Assembly: GCA_035048815.1 (NCBI GenBank)
Contig: JAUCBN010000035.1
Location: 10,738,501 to 10,802,500 of the forward strand
Source of the DNA: Abelmoschus esculentus
Taxonomy: Eukaryota > Streptophyta > Magnoliopsida > Malvales > Malvaceae
DNA: 64,000 bases
Reading direction: 5' to 3'
Positions within the stretch are counted from its first letter, which is position 1, and every line of letters begins with the position of its first letter. The position numbers were made by a program, and so were the translations under genes. Shown one piece after another: positions 1 through 11,439 of the stretch. The notes beneath the pieces are model-generated. The model saw only the letters and a list, made by a program, of their open reading frames with translations. It was not told the DNA's origin and searched no databases.

Positions 1-986
1 CAATTCACTAAAGAATTCGACCTTTTTCTCGGTTCAAGGGATAACCGTTACAATTCGAATCAATTTTTCTACCCAAGAATTGATTCAATCCTCACAAGAT
101 AATACAAGGAAAAATAGGCAAATAAAAATTCTCTTACAAGAAATATATTGCCCCAATTATAAACAAACTCTCTCCAAACTCAGATTACAAAAGATCAAAA
201 TGAAATTACAAGAGTTGGGAGCAAGAATTTACAATGAAGTGCTTTGAGTTGAATTGGTGTGCTTGGATGTTGCTTGAGGTTCAATAGTCTTTAATGTTGT
301 TTAAAATGCTTCATTTTATACCTTCTCATTGATTTCTAACCGTTATAGTTATTGAGAATGTAAATATGGCCGTTGAGACTTCATCTTTCCATCATAAATG
401 CACTCTGCAGCAGGTGGTATCGAAACACGGGATACCTGTTTTGAAACAGACCAAGAATAGAAAGAGTCGTTGTGCATTTAATAGAGGGGGTATCAATACC
501 TTCTTCGATACCAAAAGAAACTGTGAAGTTGGGTATCGAACCTAGTTTTGATACAGGCTAACCATCAATCAAATTTTAAATGCTACCAATGGTCAACTCA
601 TTTAATGTTAAAATTGTCGTTGGGGATTAAGGGGTGTATCGATACCAGTATCGATACCTGGAGTCATAATTTTAAATATTTTAAAATTAATTAAAAATAT
701 ACGAAGTTGTTTCGATACCAGGTTCGAAACATGTATTGGCAGTGAAAAATGGTATCGAACCTTGTTTCGATACTTGTTCTTGATCTCAAGAACAAGGCTT
801 AAAAAATCTCAGGTGTATCGATACCTGTCCTTAGGGCATCGATACCCTCGTATGAAAAACACTTATAAGGTTATTTCAAAGTTCTTGGTTTGACTTAAAA
901 TCAAAAGTTTGACTAAGGAACTTAAAATTTATTTCAAATTGTTCCTTAAACTTATTTGTTATATCAAAATCAAATTTAGTTTTACA
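1..986 (-). mobile_element. Copia-type LTR fragment, left end outside window
   Basis: The segment matches, with clear divergence, the intact LTR at 12596-13757: the same order of blocks (the block with GGTTCAAGGGATAACC, the CATCATAAATGCACTCTGCAG block, and many GTATCGATACC motifs). It ends at the LTR border ...TTTAGTTTTACA at 986, so on the minus strand the LTR begins TGTAAAACTAAA. No coding sequence is present. The window starts inside it, so it could be a solo LTR or part of a longer element to the left. Confidence 0.8.
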
Positions 987-1069
987 GTCTTTATTATTAA
1001 TCTTATATAATTATTTTTATTACATACTCAAATATAAAAATACAAAAATATTAAATATTATGTTATTTT

Positions 1070-1880
1070 ATAATTTCATTTTTTTGGATAAGCATGGTAT
1101 ATTATCCAAGACAAGAAATACATCACCTATAATCACATTTGGGCATCCATCCCTAGAAAATTCCCCAAGATGTGCAAATGATACTATTTACATCATCTAT
1201 GTGTATAACTCTATTCCGAGTTCGTATACAAACGATTTCCTTAATGTAACATAAAATGCTCTCAACAGTTCTACTTACATTCCTAAATAATCTCTTATTT
1301 CGTTCTTCTCACACAAAGTAAACAAAGGCACCCCATGCAAGCTTTAAAATATGAACTATCAAAGACGTGCCTTTCAATTTGGAGCTCAACCATTGCAGCT
1401 CATCATTCCATTCAAGCATCATTCTATGTAATCCACACATTTTCAAGACAGCAACCCATATGCGTCTTGACAACCTGCATCCAGCAAAAATATGGTCCCT
1501 AGTTTCCTGAGAAGAATGACAAAATACACAGCTCTCCTCAACATCCCTCCCCATAGCTCTAATCCTAACATTGGTTGGCAACCGATTAAGAATTGTCATC
1601 CAAAGAATCATAGAGTGCTTTGACACATGTAAACTGAACTAGACCAACTTGTGCCTAGTAGTAGTGCCTTTGTCTTTCCAAATCATTCCTCAAACTGAAC
1701 CAATAGTCTATATGTTGTGCCCCCTGTCAATTAACGCTTGCAAATTACTCCTTTGCTTCAGAATCCTTCTCAAACACCAACTATGTTGCTGCTTCAACTC
1801 CATATTCCAAATGTCACCCCCTTAATACATATACATGCAACCAGGAAACCCATAACGAGCCTTCATTTGCCAGCAGCTTC
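1070..1880 (-). pseudogene. L1-type LINE, 3' end of ORF2 plus 3' UTR
   Basis: On the minus strand the longest open part (1626-1309) has the zinc-binding region found at the C-terminus of plant LINE reverse transcriptases: SKHSMILWM, ILNRLPT, then CVFCHSSQETRDHIFAGC with its Cys-Cys-His-Cys spacing, then RRIWVAVLKMCG. Translation continues upstream (1840-1630) as ELKQQHSWCLRRIL with stops. It also continues downstream past an in-frame TGA (TTTGTGTGAGAAGAA, originally probably Trp) into EERNKRLFRNVSRTV. An AT-rich 3' tail ends near 1070. Only the last part of the element is present, as expected from 5' truncation. It abuts the (ATT)n start of the next LTR. Confidence 0.82.
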
Positions 1881-1884
1881 TTAA

Positions 1885-1931
1885 GCAATAAAACCAAGCA
1901 AGCAATTATTATTATTATTGTTATTGTTATC

Positions 1932-1965
<34 letters not shown>

Positions 1966-4900
1966 GAATAAATAAATACTAGATCTTAAATAAAACCCAA
2001 AATGATGAATGAACAAGCTCAAATAATATTAATTTAACAGTCCAAATTATAAACCAGTCTAAACTTAAAGACCTATTTTTAATTACATCAGCCCACATAA
2101 ATTACAAGTTCAACCGGTTACATAAGCCCAAACCCTAAGCCCGTTAACCCAATTATAAGCTAGCCCGAATAATAAACCCTAAAATCTGACCCCCTTTTTC
2201 TTATGTGCAGCTCCACCTCGACCAAATCTTGATCCAATGGTCACGGATAAAGAAGAAGAATCTTTCGGATCACACACGTTCCCACGTGAGACCGATCAGC
2301 TTCCCAACGCGCGTGTGCAAAACACGTTCTTGACCTTTTGAATGCCCGGTCGACTCTTTGGCTCTTCCGGTCATCGTCTGACGACCTTCCAGCGATGGTC
2401 CCCTCCTCTTCCAGTGATGACTCATGCAAGAGAACAACACCCACATCAAAATCATACGAAATGGCAGAGGAAAAACAACAAATTTTAGACCAAAAATAAG
2501 TATCCTTCAACAAATTTCAGAGCAGAAAATGACAGGGAACTAACAATTTCTGAGCCTCCCATGAATGCAAACAAGCAAATATCAGAATCAATAATAAGGA
2601 TTTCAGACATTAACCAAGCAGAAAGAACGATTTTAATTTTAATCAGTGTAATCGAAAGGGGCTATAAGAAAGCAAAAACCCCAACTTTGTAATCCATTCG
2701 AAACCACTTGAATCAATAGAGAAGAAATTTCAGTGGTATTTTCCCTTACCTTTCCTTACATGCACAAATAAAAAATTATACTTAGGACTCGTTTTTACCT
2801 TCGAAAGGAGTCTTGACAGTTCGCTTCTTGCTTCGATGATAAGTCTATACACCTTCGGACTGTGTCGGTGAGTCGAGAGGGGAGTGAACTTTGCTTCTTT
2901 TTTCTTCTTTCGAATCGAACAAAGAGGGTTTTTATTTTGTGTTTTTGGTAAAAGGTTTTTCTTGGCTTTGATTTTCTAAAGATTTGAGGTTACTTTCTCG
3001 TTTCAATTTTAAAACGTGAGGGGAGGATCTGAAAAGCTTGTTTTTTGGTCGGTTTTAAGGTTGTCGGCCACCGTGGTTGGTGGCCAGAATCTGTATATAC
3101 ACGGCGAAGCCATGGCCGAAAATGAAGAACATTCAAGCTTGTTCTTCATTTTTGGGTAAAGGCTTAAAGAAAATAGAGAGTTTTTTGATTTGGGGTTCGG
3201 TTAAGAGAGGAATAAGGAAGAAGGGGCTTGTTTTAATTTTTGTTTATTATTTATACCTAGGCCCTTATTTAAAAATTGGTTTAATAACTTTATAAGGGCC
3301 TCTATGTTTCTGTTCTAACGCCCCTGGTCCCTGTGACTTTGTTCCGCTTTGTATTTTAGTCATTAATCCAATTTTCAGTCTTTATAAATTTATTAAACCT
3401 TTCGATTTCACCACTAGTTTCGATCTCAACCGTTCATATTAAAATGGGTTAATTGTCGGTGAGTCCCTCCATTTCTGGGGGTTTATTATTAAGTCCTTCC
3501 TCCTTTTCAAATATGCCCTGTGGTCCTTGAAGGTTTTCAAAATCTTGTGTTTTGGTCGCTGATATCAAGTATCAGTTTCTTTATTTTCAATTTTCCTCCT
3601 TTATTCCCTTTTTACTTTAATTTATCACTAATTTGAGACTCAAATCTTTTGTTGTTTTGACTTCATTTTAAAATTTCAGTTTTCTTTTAATTCAGTCCCT
3701 TTTTATTTATTTAATAAATCTGTTTTTAAGGCTTTTTTAATTTAATTTAATCCTTTTATTTATTTGTTTGCTTTTTTATGTACATATGTTTTCATTATTA
3801 TTTACATTCATACGCTTTATTTATCCAAGCATATTTATTTTATTAGCAACCATGGATTTTTTATACATATTTATGTGCATTTAGGTTTTACCATGCTTTA
3901 GTTGGTAGATATCCTAATATGGTGGTTTTTACTTTGGTTTTATTGCATATCTATTTTATTACACATATTTTAATTTCACTATGATCTTTTAATTATGTTC
4001 TTTGTTCATGTATATTTTTCTTTTATCGCATTGTTTATTTATTTATTTAGTTCTCATGTGTATATCAATGTTTCATTTCACATTTGTATGTTAATGAGAA
4101 AATGCTTCATATACCACTTGTCATTATCTAGAAACATGGTTAAATTTGTTACAAATTTATCATGATGTGTGTGTTATTTTGGTTAGGCTTGTTTATTTTG
4201 TTTTCTTCTTTATTTTACAGGTCTTAATATATGCATTAGGTTTTTTTACGGGTTCTTATATTAATAAATTGTTTTTTTTTCATGTTTAATTTCTCGTTTT
4301 ATTTTTCATATTAAATATATTTCTCTTGTACTTATTCATACTTTGGGAAATGTGTTCTGTATGCTTTTTATGTAGGTTTCGTTACTTCATGTACATTAGC
4401 AAATTACCATTTCTTTTATACATATTGTTTTGTTTTGATTGTGCATATATGTTATGTCATTTACTTTCGATATATTATATGTTTTATGTTGTGTTCGTAG
4501 TTATTTTCATGTGGCATATTGCTTATTATTTACATGTATCTTATTTTGTACATGTTATTTTATTGATTTGTCTACTTATTCATGTGCTTACTCATTTTCA
4601 GATACCGCGTACATATTTATTTTGTTGTACATATTATTTTGTTATCGTACAATCGAAATCATAATCAACATCCTAATTAATGAATTAATTACGTTTTTAT
4701 TCGGTCGTAATGGGCCCGTCTTCCAACGTATTGGTGGCGGTATATACGTTGTCTTCGAATAAAGACACAGTAAAATTAAAATAAATTCGAACCGTAAACA
4801 AACCATAATTTAAATGTCACTTTAAATCATAAAGTCCAAGGTTAATTAAGAGGTTATCTTGATAAAGTTACCAATTTTTTGGCGGTTTTAACGCTAACCC

Positions 4901-5231
4901 CGTTTTAAATCGTAACCGACTCTCGAACCTTTTTTTAACGAATCTCTGGTTTTTACGGTGTCCGGCCTATGAAAGTGACCAGTGGCGACTCCAACATTTT
5001 GGATCTTTTTCAAACTTTTTTAACCTTTTTAAAATCCCTAAAATTCATCCTTTTGAAACCCTAAAGTCCCAAATCCCTAATTCTAAAGAAACCCTAGATC
5101 TCTATTTTTAAGAATCCCTTTCTCAATTCAAAACCCTAATTCTCAATTTTGATCAAAATCCCTAGTCTTTCAATTTGAAACCCTAAATTTTGATATTTTA
5201 AGATAATTTTAATTTCTTAATTTCCATTTTT
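1885..5231 (+). mobile_element. Truncated long LTR of a Tat-type gypsy element
   Basis: This is an inverted, diverged relative of the LTR at 17555-20769. Shared landmarks in order are the (ATT)n tract (1905-1966), the block rich in AGCCCAAACCC (2090-2180), a GC-rich stretch (2210-2440), a long T-rich region, the GTCTTCGAATAAAGACAC block (4750), the GTAACCGACTCTCGAACC / CTCTGGTTTTTACGGTGTCCGGCC block (4905-4970), GTGGCGACTCC (4981) and a leader of AAATCCCTAA repeats. It is cut on the left by the LINE and on the right by the plastid fragment. The small ORFs inside (for example 4326-4762) are low-complexity and I do not count them as genes. Confidence 0.72.
1905..1966. repeat. (ATT)n microsatellite
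   Basis: This is an almost pure trinucleotide run with a few TTG interruptions. Related LTRs carry the same microsatellite at the equivalent place (20380-20475 and 54482-54537), so it came in with the LTR. Confidence 0.9.
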
Positions 5232-5529
5232 AAATCAAAGGAATTGACAGGGGTGCACAAGTGGAGGAGCATGTGGTTTAATTCGAGGCAAAGCAAAGAA
5301 TCTTACCAAGGCTTGACATGTCGCGAATCCTCTTGAAAGAGAGTGGTGTCTTTGAAAATACGGACACAGATGGTGCATGGTTGTCATCAGCTTGTGCCGT
5401 AAGGTATTGAGTTATGTCCCTCAACGAGCATAAGTCTCGTGTTTAGTTACCACCATTGAGTTTGGAACATTGAGCAAAATGTTGGTGATAAGCTTGGACA
5501 CACGTGCTACAATGGACGAGACAAAAGGT
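5232..5529 (+). pseudogene. Nuclear plastid DNA insert: 16S rRNA fragment
   Basis: The sequence follows plastid 16S rRNA from the CAAAGGAATTGAC region through GGAGCATGTGGTTTAATTCG, GCTTGACATG, GCGAATCCTCTTGAAAGAGA, GTGCCGTAAGGT, TCGTGTTTAGTT and GAGTTTGGAAC to ACACGTGCTACAATGG. About 60 bases of the normal gene are missing at 5493/5494, where GGTGATAAGC joins TTGGACACACG. Differences from the conserved rRNA are mainly C-to-T and G-to-A. The left edge joins a truncated LTR, the right edge joins a copia pol remnant. It cannot act as an rRNA gene. A bacterial contaminant is unlikely, because the piece is embedded in plant repeats and heavily decayed. Confidence 0.9.
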
Positions 5530-6220
5530 GAGGCATCATATATCTTAGGGGTCAAGATCTATAGATATAGATCTAGACGACTTCTAGGCCTGAGTCAAAG
5601 TACATATATAGATAAAATACTAAAAAGATTTAGTATAGAAGAATACAACAAAAAGATTTTTATCTATGAGACATGGTATTTCTCTTTCGAAGGAAATGTG
5701 TTCCTCAAGTCTACAAGAAAGAGAACAAATAAGTAAGATTTCATATGTTTCGACTATTGGTTCTATCAAGTATGCCATGATATGTACTCGACCAGATGTA
5801 TCAATGCTTTAAGCATGACAAGTCAGTATCAAGTAAATATTGGTGAAAGTCATTGGATAGTAGTCAAAAATATCATTAAGTACTTGAGAAGAACTAAAGA
5901 TACATTTCTTGTCTATGAAGGCAAAGAAGATCTTAGCGTAAAAGGTTATACTAATGCTAATTTCCAAACAAACAAAGATGACTTACGATCATAATCTGAA
6001 TTTATTTTTGTCTTAACGGAAGTGCTGTGAGCTAGAAAAGTTTAAAACAAGACACAATAGATGATTCTACAATAGAGGTTGAGTACATTACATCTAGTGA
6101 AGCAACAAAAGAGGTTGCTTAGATCAAAAGTTCATATATGAACTAGGATTTGTTCCAAGCTTATCAGATGTTGTAGAACTCCTTTGTGATATCAATGGAG
6201 TCATTACGCAAGCAAAGTTT
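5530..6220 (+). pseudogene. Ty1/copia pol remnant (end of RT to RNase H)
   Basis: Conceptual translation with frameshifts gives typical copia segments: ASYILGVKIYRYRSRRLLGLSQ, STYIDKILKRFS (5540-5640), then a TRPD motif near 5790, ESHWIVVKNIIKYLRRTKDT (5847-5907) and KGYTNANFQTNKDD. RNase H pieces follow, including VEYITSSEAT near 6080 and a decayed DNN..A motif near 6190-6215. The 5' half of pol and both LTRs are absent. The 5470-5736 reading frame is a chance fusion of plastid rRNA sequence and pol. Stops and indels make it non-functional. Confidence 0.85.
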
Positions 6221-6329
6221 TAAGCTCTAATTTTTTAATTTTCCACTAGTGACCCTATTTTTTTACATTTAGCTTTTTTTTTTACATACACTTATTTTTA
6301 AAAAAAATTGTATCACACTTTTTAATTTT

Positions 6330-6630
6330 AAGAGGGTACATATATATATTAATATATAAAAATATGAAGAGATATTATCACGTACGAAGAAATATGTATA
6401 TAAATATCTTGTATGATTAGAAAAAAGTCTTTTAAATTAAAATTAAATTATATTATAATATGATAAATATTTAAAATTAAATTTTTATAAGAAGTCGAAA
6501 ACTCGAATTGAATTTTTTAAACTCAACTCAAATCAAAAAATTTTAAATAAAGTTTGAGTGAAAAAATATGACTCGTAAATTCGAATAACTCAAAAATTTT
6601 TGACCCGACTCGATTGAATACTCACTCTTA
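6330..6630 (+). mobile_element. Truncated hAT-type MITE copy
   Basis: This matches the right-hand part of the hAT element at 17215-20983: CTTGTATGATTAG, then GTCGAAAACTCGAA, ATAAAGTTTGAG, TATGACTCGTAAATTCG, and a decayed terminus GAATACTCACTCTTA (intact copy GAATACTTACCCCTA). The left terminal repeat is missing. Confidence 0.65.
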
Positions 6631-7230
6631 AAGACAATGCTTCCTTCACTCAAACTTAAACATATTTTTTAAAAACTTTTAACGTCTTTGTATATGCTTT
6701 GACGATAAAAAATTAAGTTTATGATTTAGGATTAAAATTTAAAATTATAGTTTAATATTAGAGTTTATATGATTCAAAATTATTATTAAAGTTTAGAATT
6801 AAAAATTAAGATTCAAAGTGTATAATTTATTTTTTTAAGATTTAAAATTTAGAATTAAATCTTAAGATTTAATTTTTTAATATTAAAAAATATATAAAAG
6901 TACCACAGAAGAGTTTTACTCTACCAACTTTAACCTTTAATATATTTCCTTTCTTTGTCTATCGTGAACATCTATAATTATTATTTCATTATTTTTCATT
7001 TTTCACTAAAGTATTAGTTTTAAAAATTGCCTTTTAAGTAAAAAAAATGGATAAAATTAATTCTTTTTGACAATTTGTTTTCACATCATTTTACCTTTTT
7101 ATTGTCTCTCAATAATACTAGAAAATTTCTTTTACCTTTTTATTTTCTCAATAATACTAGAAAATTTCTTTTACTCCTTTTTCCAGCATACTCATTACTC
7201 AATTTGCCCTGAAAGGTCCTGAGATAAGAG
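6631..7230. other. AT-rich intergenic stretch, no feature recognised
   Basis: The stretch is made of short AT-rich runs (TTAAAATTTAGAATTAAA-like). It contains a local duplication of about 50 bp at 7105-7165 (CAATAATACTAGAAAATTTC twice). I see no coding sequence. Confidence 0.6.
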
Positions 7231-7231
7231 T

Positions 7232-7785
7232 AGGGCGTAAAGGAGCCGAGCCGAGTCGAGCTCGAGTAGTGTTAAGCTCGGCTCGACTCCTTAAGATTTT
7301 GAGTTGAGTTTAAGTTTGAGTAATTTTAAACGAGCCTGAAAAATCTGAGCTTGGCTCAAGTCGAGTTTGAGCTTTTTTCGAGCCTAATTGAGCTAAGTAT
7401 TGACCGATCTTTGATCGTGTTAGACTCGAGTAACTCTTATCTCTCAAGTCTCATTTAAAGTCCAACGGAGAAAATTTTTTAATACACGTGTTGTGTAAAC
7501 TCAAGCTTGTTAATTTTAGGTTTTATTATGTTATTTTAGGGTTTAAGACTTATGTTTAGGGTTTTAAGTTTAGAAATTTAGATTTTAAATTATAAAAAAA
7601 AATAGTATATTTATATTTTCGAGTAACTCGTGAGCTTTTCGAGTTAGGTATCATGTAACTCAGTTTGGCTCGTCAAAAACTCGAGTCGAATTTGAGTTCG
7701 AGTCAAGTCAAGTCCAATTGAATCGATCTTTAACCGAGTTTTAACCGAATCGAACTCGAATAGCTCGTGTTTCGGTGTGCGGGAA
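7232..7785. mobile_element. MITE-like element with GAGCCGAGCCGAG-type ends
   Basis: It begins TAGGGCGTAAAGGAGCCGAG and is full of CTCGAG/GAGCTCG motifs at both ends in roughly inverted arrangement (right end ...GAATAGCTCGTGTTTCGG). This is the pattern of many non-autonomous plant hAT elements. I could not find a convincing target duplication, so the borders are approximate. It lies immediately upstream of the small gene. Confidence 0.5.
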
Positions 7786-8245
7786 CAAAAACAACAATAG
7801 AAGAAGAAAGTACATAAATGAGTTTGCTTGCTTCTAAGCTTTTCCAATTACAAAAATAACCTCAACAATTCAATTTTATCACACAGCACCAATCAGAACA
7901 CCCAGATTACAGCAAACACAGAGACTAAAAGAGCCAAAGCCAATCAACAAATATCTATTCAAGCCTCTTCTTCCTCTATCTTTCACTCTTAACCATGTTA
8001 TTCAGAAACAATATAACCCTATTGTCTTCAAATCCATCTGTTTTCTTATCTGGGTTTTAACACTCCCCTTTCTACATCATTGTTTCCTTAAAGTTTGAAG
8101 CTTTCCTGGAACTTTTTGTTATTCCAAGTATTTAACTTTCTCTCAACTTAAAAGGGTTCTTTTTTTGTGTGATTTCTTTGTTTTGAACAGATTCAAAGTG
8201 ATGGATTTATTGCTGAAGATTCATATTAACTTTTGTTCATTTCAG

Positions 8246-9017
8246 GTTGGTTCCACTTCTCTCTCTTTCTTATCTAACTTTATTTTCTATATTGGGACTG
8301 GATTTTCTTTTCTTTTTCTGGATGTTCATCTCTCTTGAAATTTATATGTTTTTTGGGGTTTGATCTTGATTGAATGAGCTATTAAGATTGTGAATTGTTT
8401 TCAAACTTTAGTTTCTTCACGTTTTGCTTTCTGATTCTTTGTTACTTCATTACTAGTTTCTTTTTATGTTTCTTCTGTTTGTCATTTGGTAAATTGGTGT
8501 TCTCTTGGTTACTAAGTTTGAGTTCATGTAAATCTGACTATTTAGTATCACTTATTTTGATGATTTTTTTGCACTTGTAAGCTTGAGAAAAAAGGGTCTA
8601 ATTCCATTTCAGTCCTGGGTATTATTTAAAAAATTGAAACTTTAGTACTTTTTCTCATCTGTAATCAAATTATAAACCAGGATGATGCATCTTTGGATGT
8701 CATGTTCATAGTTTTTAAACTGTTTTGATGTACTCTGGAAATTGAATCAGCTCTCTTATTAGTATAACTACTAACTAGACAAGGGTATCACTTCAATTAT
8801 GATATAATTTGGCTAGCTTTATATGTATTTGAGAATTTATAATGTTCATTTATGGGAGTTTCTTTTAAAAAATTCCATGTCCTTTTGTTTATCACCTCAG
8901 TCCATTTTTCCTTAGCTGTTTAAAGTGGCATAATATTAGCTTCATATTTAAGATTTCTGAAATCTATTTTTGTTTCTTTAACCAAACACTATTGTCTGTG
9001 GTTTTATGGTTTGGCAG
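8246..9017 (+). other. Predicted 5' UTR intron of the small basic-protein gene
   Basis: A putative donor CAG|GTTGG at 8246 and acceptor TTTGGCAG| at 9017 bracket a T-rich, ORF-poor 772-bp interval. Upstream, 7920-8245 is CT-rich and looks like the first non-coding exon. This explains why the long reading frame open from 8992 should not start there: its first 8 codons would lie in the intron. It is a prediction from motifs only. Confidence 0.5.
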
Positions 9018-9066
9018 ACTGCAGCTTGAATTTTATGGTAGTTTTTCATCAGTTGGGTTTAAGACT

Positions 9067-9480
9067 ATGGGTAGAGGTAGAGGAAAAGGAAAGAAGTTGA
9101 CCGTTAGCAACCATGACGATGCGAGAAGTGGTGAAGAAGAGAAAATTCCTTTGCAAAAGAGACGGGGAAGGCCACAAAAGCCGTTAAAAGATGAAATCGA
9201 TGATGACGAAGTTGAAAAACTGGAAGAGGAGGATGGTGAGAATGGAAAAACTGATATCGTAACCAATGAGAGAAAGAGTCCCTCTGCTGCTGAGAATGGG
9301 AAAAAGAGAAAACGTAACTTGCAGGTGAAAGAGAAGTCTGATTCAGTCGATGAAGAGAATGGCTTGGGCACTAGATCGAGCACTGATGACTCGTCAAAGT
9401 CCAATGGTTTTCGGCAAAACAGGAGTAGGCGTAAAAGTAAGCCACGTCGAGCTGCTGAAGCAGTCGTGGAATGCAAGTGA
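9067..9480 (+). CDS. Small basic nuclear-type protein with AT-hook motif
   Basis: This encodes 137 residues starting MGRGRGKGKK. An earlier in-frame ATG (8992) exists, but it falls upstream of a likely splice acceptor (9017), and the GRGRGKGKK start resembles uncharacterised plant proteins of this size. Residues about 31-38 read KRRGRPQK, with the Arg-Gly-Arg-Pro core of an AT-hook that binds AT-rich minor grooves. The middle is very acidic (DEIDDDEVEKLEEEDGE). The C-terminal part has basic clusters (KKRKR near 82, RRKSKPRR near 124) that could be nuclear localisation signals. Low complexity and charge suggest a disordered chromatin-associated protein. No enzyme domain is visible. Codon use and the intact frame suggest a live gene. 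Function is inferred only from motifs. Confidence 0.8.
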   Translation: MGRGRGKGKKLTVSNHDDARSGEEEKIPLQKRRGRPQKPLKDEIDDDEVEKLEEEDGENGKTDIVTNERKSPSAAENGKKRKRNLQVKEKSDSVDEENGLGTRSSTDDSSKSNGFRQNRSRRKSKPRRAAEAVVECK

Positions 9481-10970
9481 GATTGCGGCGGTTATCGCTA
9501 TAGGTATCTTTCTTTTTTCACTTTGCCATGCACATGATGAGATAAGAAGCGAGGCCTAGTAAATTTCTCTATCTGATATTCCATCTAGGTAATTGTTTCC
9601 TTCCATTTTTGGTGATTCCTCATCTTTAATTCCTTCCTATTTTATTTGGTTTTGGGGCATTGGAACTGATTCTGCTATTGTAATTTTTGACAATGCTATT
9701 ATATTCCATATCATCACGGTTTTCAAGTTATTTATCATCCGGGTTATGAATTTCAAGCTCTTCTTTTTACTATTTTCATAAATTTGGTGGATGTTACTCT
9801 GATGTTATTCACATTGTATGCTTGAACTAGTGTGCCAAGGCTGTGTGGCTTCCCTTATATTCTCCTAAATGCTTCATTTTGCTGTCGAACTTTTATCGTA
9901 TGATAAGCATTTCCTCTTTGGTGTAATGCTTTGTGACTTCATCTGTTTCTTATGATTCTCTTAACCTTTTCTTCTTATGGTCAAACAGAAACTCGAGAAA
10001 TTACGTTTTAGTCAATATGAAGTGTTAGCCTGTTAGGTTCTCTAATATGTTGGATCTAGACTGATAGCTTTAGGCATGATAATTTGATTAGAACTTATCA
10101 AACAATTCATCTGCTTACTTTGTGTTCGATCAGTTTAGATTGCATTTGCTTTTGAAAGGGCTTTTGAGTTGTTACGGATAGGTAGCGTCGTAGCTTCTTA
10201 ATAGTTCTTGTTGCCAATGCTTTCTGGCTATCATGGACCAAGACTAGAAATGACCTCATACATGTTTGTCAACACCTCTTCTTTTCGTGGTTTGCGGTAA
10301 TTTGTTGGAGATGAAACGACAAAATGCACTGCGAGTACGAAAGCCTTTTATAAGAGTTTAGCCTTTTATACTTACACCTGTAAAAGCACATTCTTGGACA
10401 GTACCTTTGGAGAAATTCAATGCCACCGTTACTCGGATTTGGAGTGTATATCGTATACGAATATGCTAAATTTTACTGTCATACTTATCTGAATATGTCC
10501 GAGTCGCAAGCATCGGAGACAATACTCAGGTAAAAACTGAGAGTCCGAGTATCATAGGCCTCAAAAGGTTGAAGATCATTGTCTTCTCGCAATATGAGGC
10601 ACAAAGTTGTTTGCAATCAATATTAGTAATAAAACTGCCTCCTGTAGTTTGTCTATTAAAACCGTATCCTGCTCCGTGTTCTGTGAAGGGCCTGCATGTT
10701 TTAAATGTGGAACCTAATCTGAGATAGTTGATCACTTGTTTTAATGCAGACAGCAAGGCATGTCATGCCTTAGCCCATAAACATGATGCTGGTTTCTGTC
10801 CCTGTGGCTGTAATCAAGGGTGTTTTTGCTTATCCCAACATGTTGGACCCAACCACATTTATTAACTTACAATTATGGCTCTGCCTGGACATCTAAGGGA
10901 AATATTACCCACTTTGGTTAAGCCAAGCTTTCTTAAGAGGCTTGTAAAACGAATAGAATGGGAGGAGTTG
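9481..10970. other. 3' UTR and downstream intergenic region
   Basis: The first few hundred bases are probably the 3' UTR of the AT-hook gene. A GTATCTTT site just after the stop (9503) could start a 3' UTR intron. The rest has moderate AT content, with no repeat or coding pattern that I recognise. The minus-strand frame at 10526-10756 has no recognisable motif and I do not call it. Confidence 0.5.
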
Positions 10971-10974
10971 TTTA

Positions 10975-11425
10975 TTTAATTTTAACTGAACAGATAAACA
11001 AACATAAACAATGAAGGAGCATGATTTTTTTTTCTTGTTTGTTTGTTAAAGGAATATAGCTTGTTTATGTTCATTTGTTAAAAATATTAATGGATATAAA
11101 CGTGCACAAGCGAACAATGAGTTTTCTTTAATTTTTCTAGTAAGAAGTCTAAAGTCTCATGAGTATTATTTATTTTATTATTTTATATTTTTAATATATA
11201 TTTTTAATTTTTTTAATATGATACTTTTGTTATGAAAAGTAAAAAATAATAATGGTCATGTAAATAAATTTAGGGAATATAAACAAATAGACTATCAAAT
11301 ACATGTATGTAATTGAACGAGTAAACTCGTGTTTGCTTATTTAATTAAACAGAGAATATTGAGCATGTTTGTTCATACATTAAAATAAATGAATATAAAT
11401 GATTTTTTTATTAAACAATTCATTC
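10975..11425. mobile_element. Probable hAT-related MITE remnant
   Basis: Recurring short motifs of the type AACATAAACAA / GTTTATGTTCATTTGTT at the left (10990-11080) appear in inverted form at the right (GTTTGCTTATTTAATTAAAC to TGTTCATACATTAAAATAAATG, 11330-11400). This is common in plant non-autonomous hAT elements. Borders and target duplication are not clear. Confidence 0.4.
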
Positions 11426-11439
11426 AACATTCGATTTTT

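Noticed and set aside
4326..4762. Two overlapping plus-strand frames of 107-112 codons
   Set aside because: Tyr/Phe/Ile/Leu-rich translation from a T-rich LTR region; two frames are open at once and there is no recognisable domain.
5232..5529. Functional rRNA gene
   Set aside because: Only a fragment with an internal deletion and many substitutions, lying among nuclear transposons.
5470..5736. 88-codon frame starting MSKMLVISLDTRATMDE
   Set aside because: It begins inside the plastid rRNA fragment and runs into copia pol, so it is a chance fusion.
9033..9476. 147-codon minus-strand frame opposite the AT-hook gene
   Set aside because: It is the antisense of a purine-rich CDS, giving Ser/Phe/Leu-rich low complexity; the plus frame has meaningful motifs.
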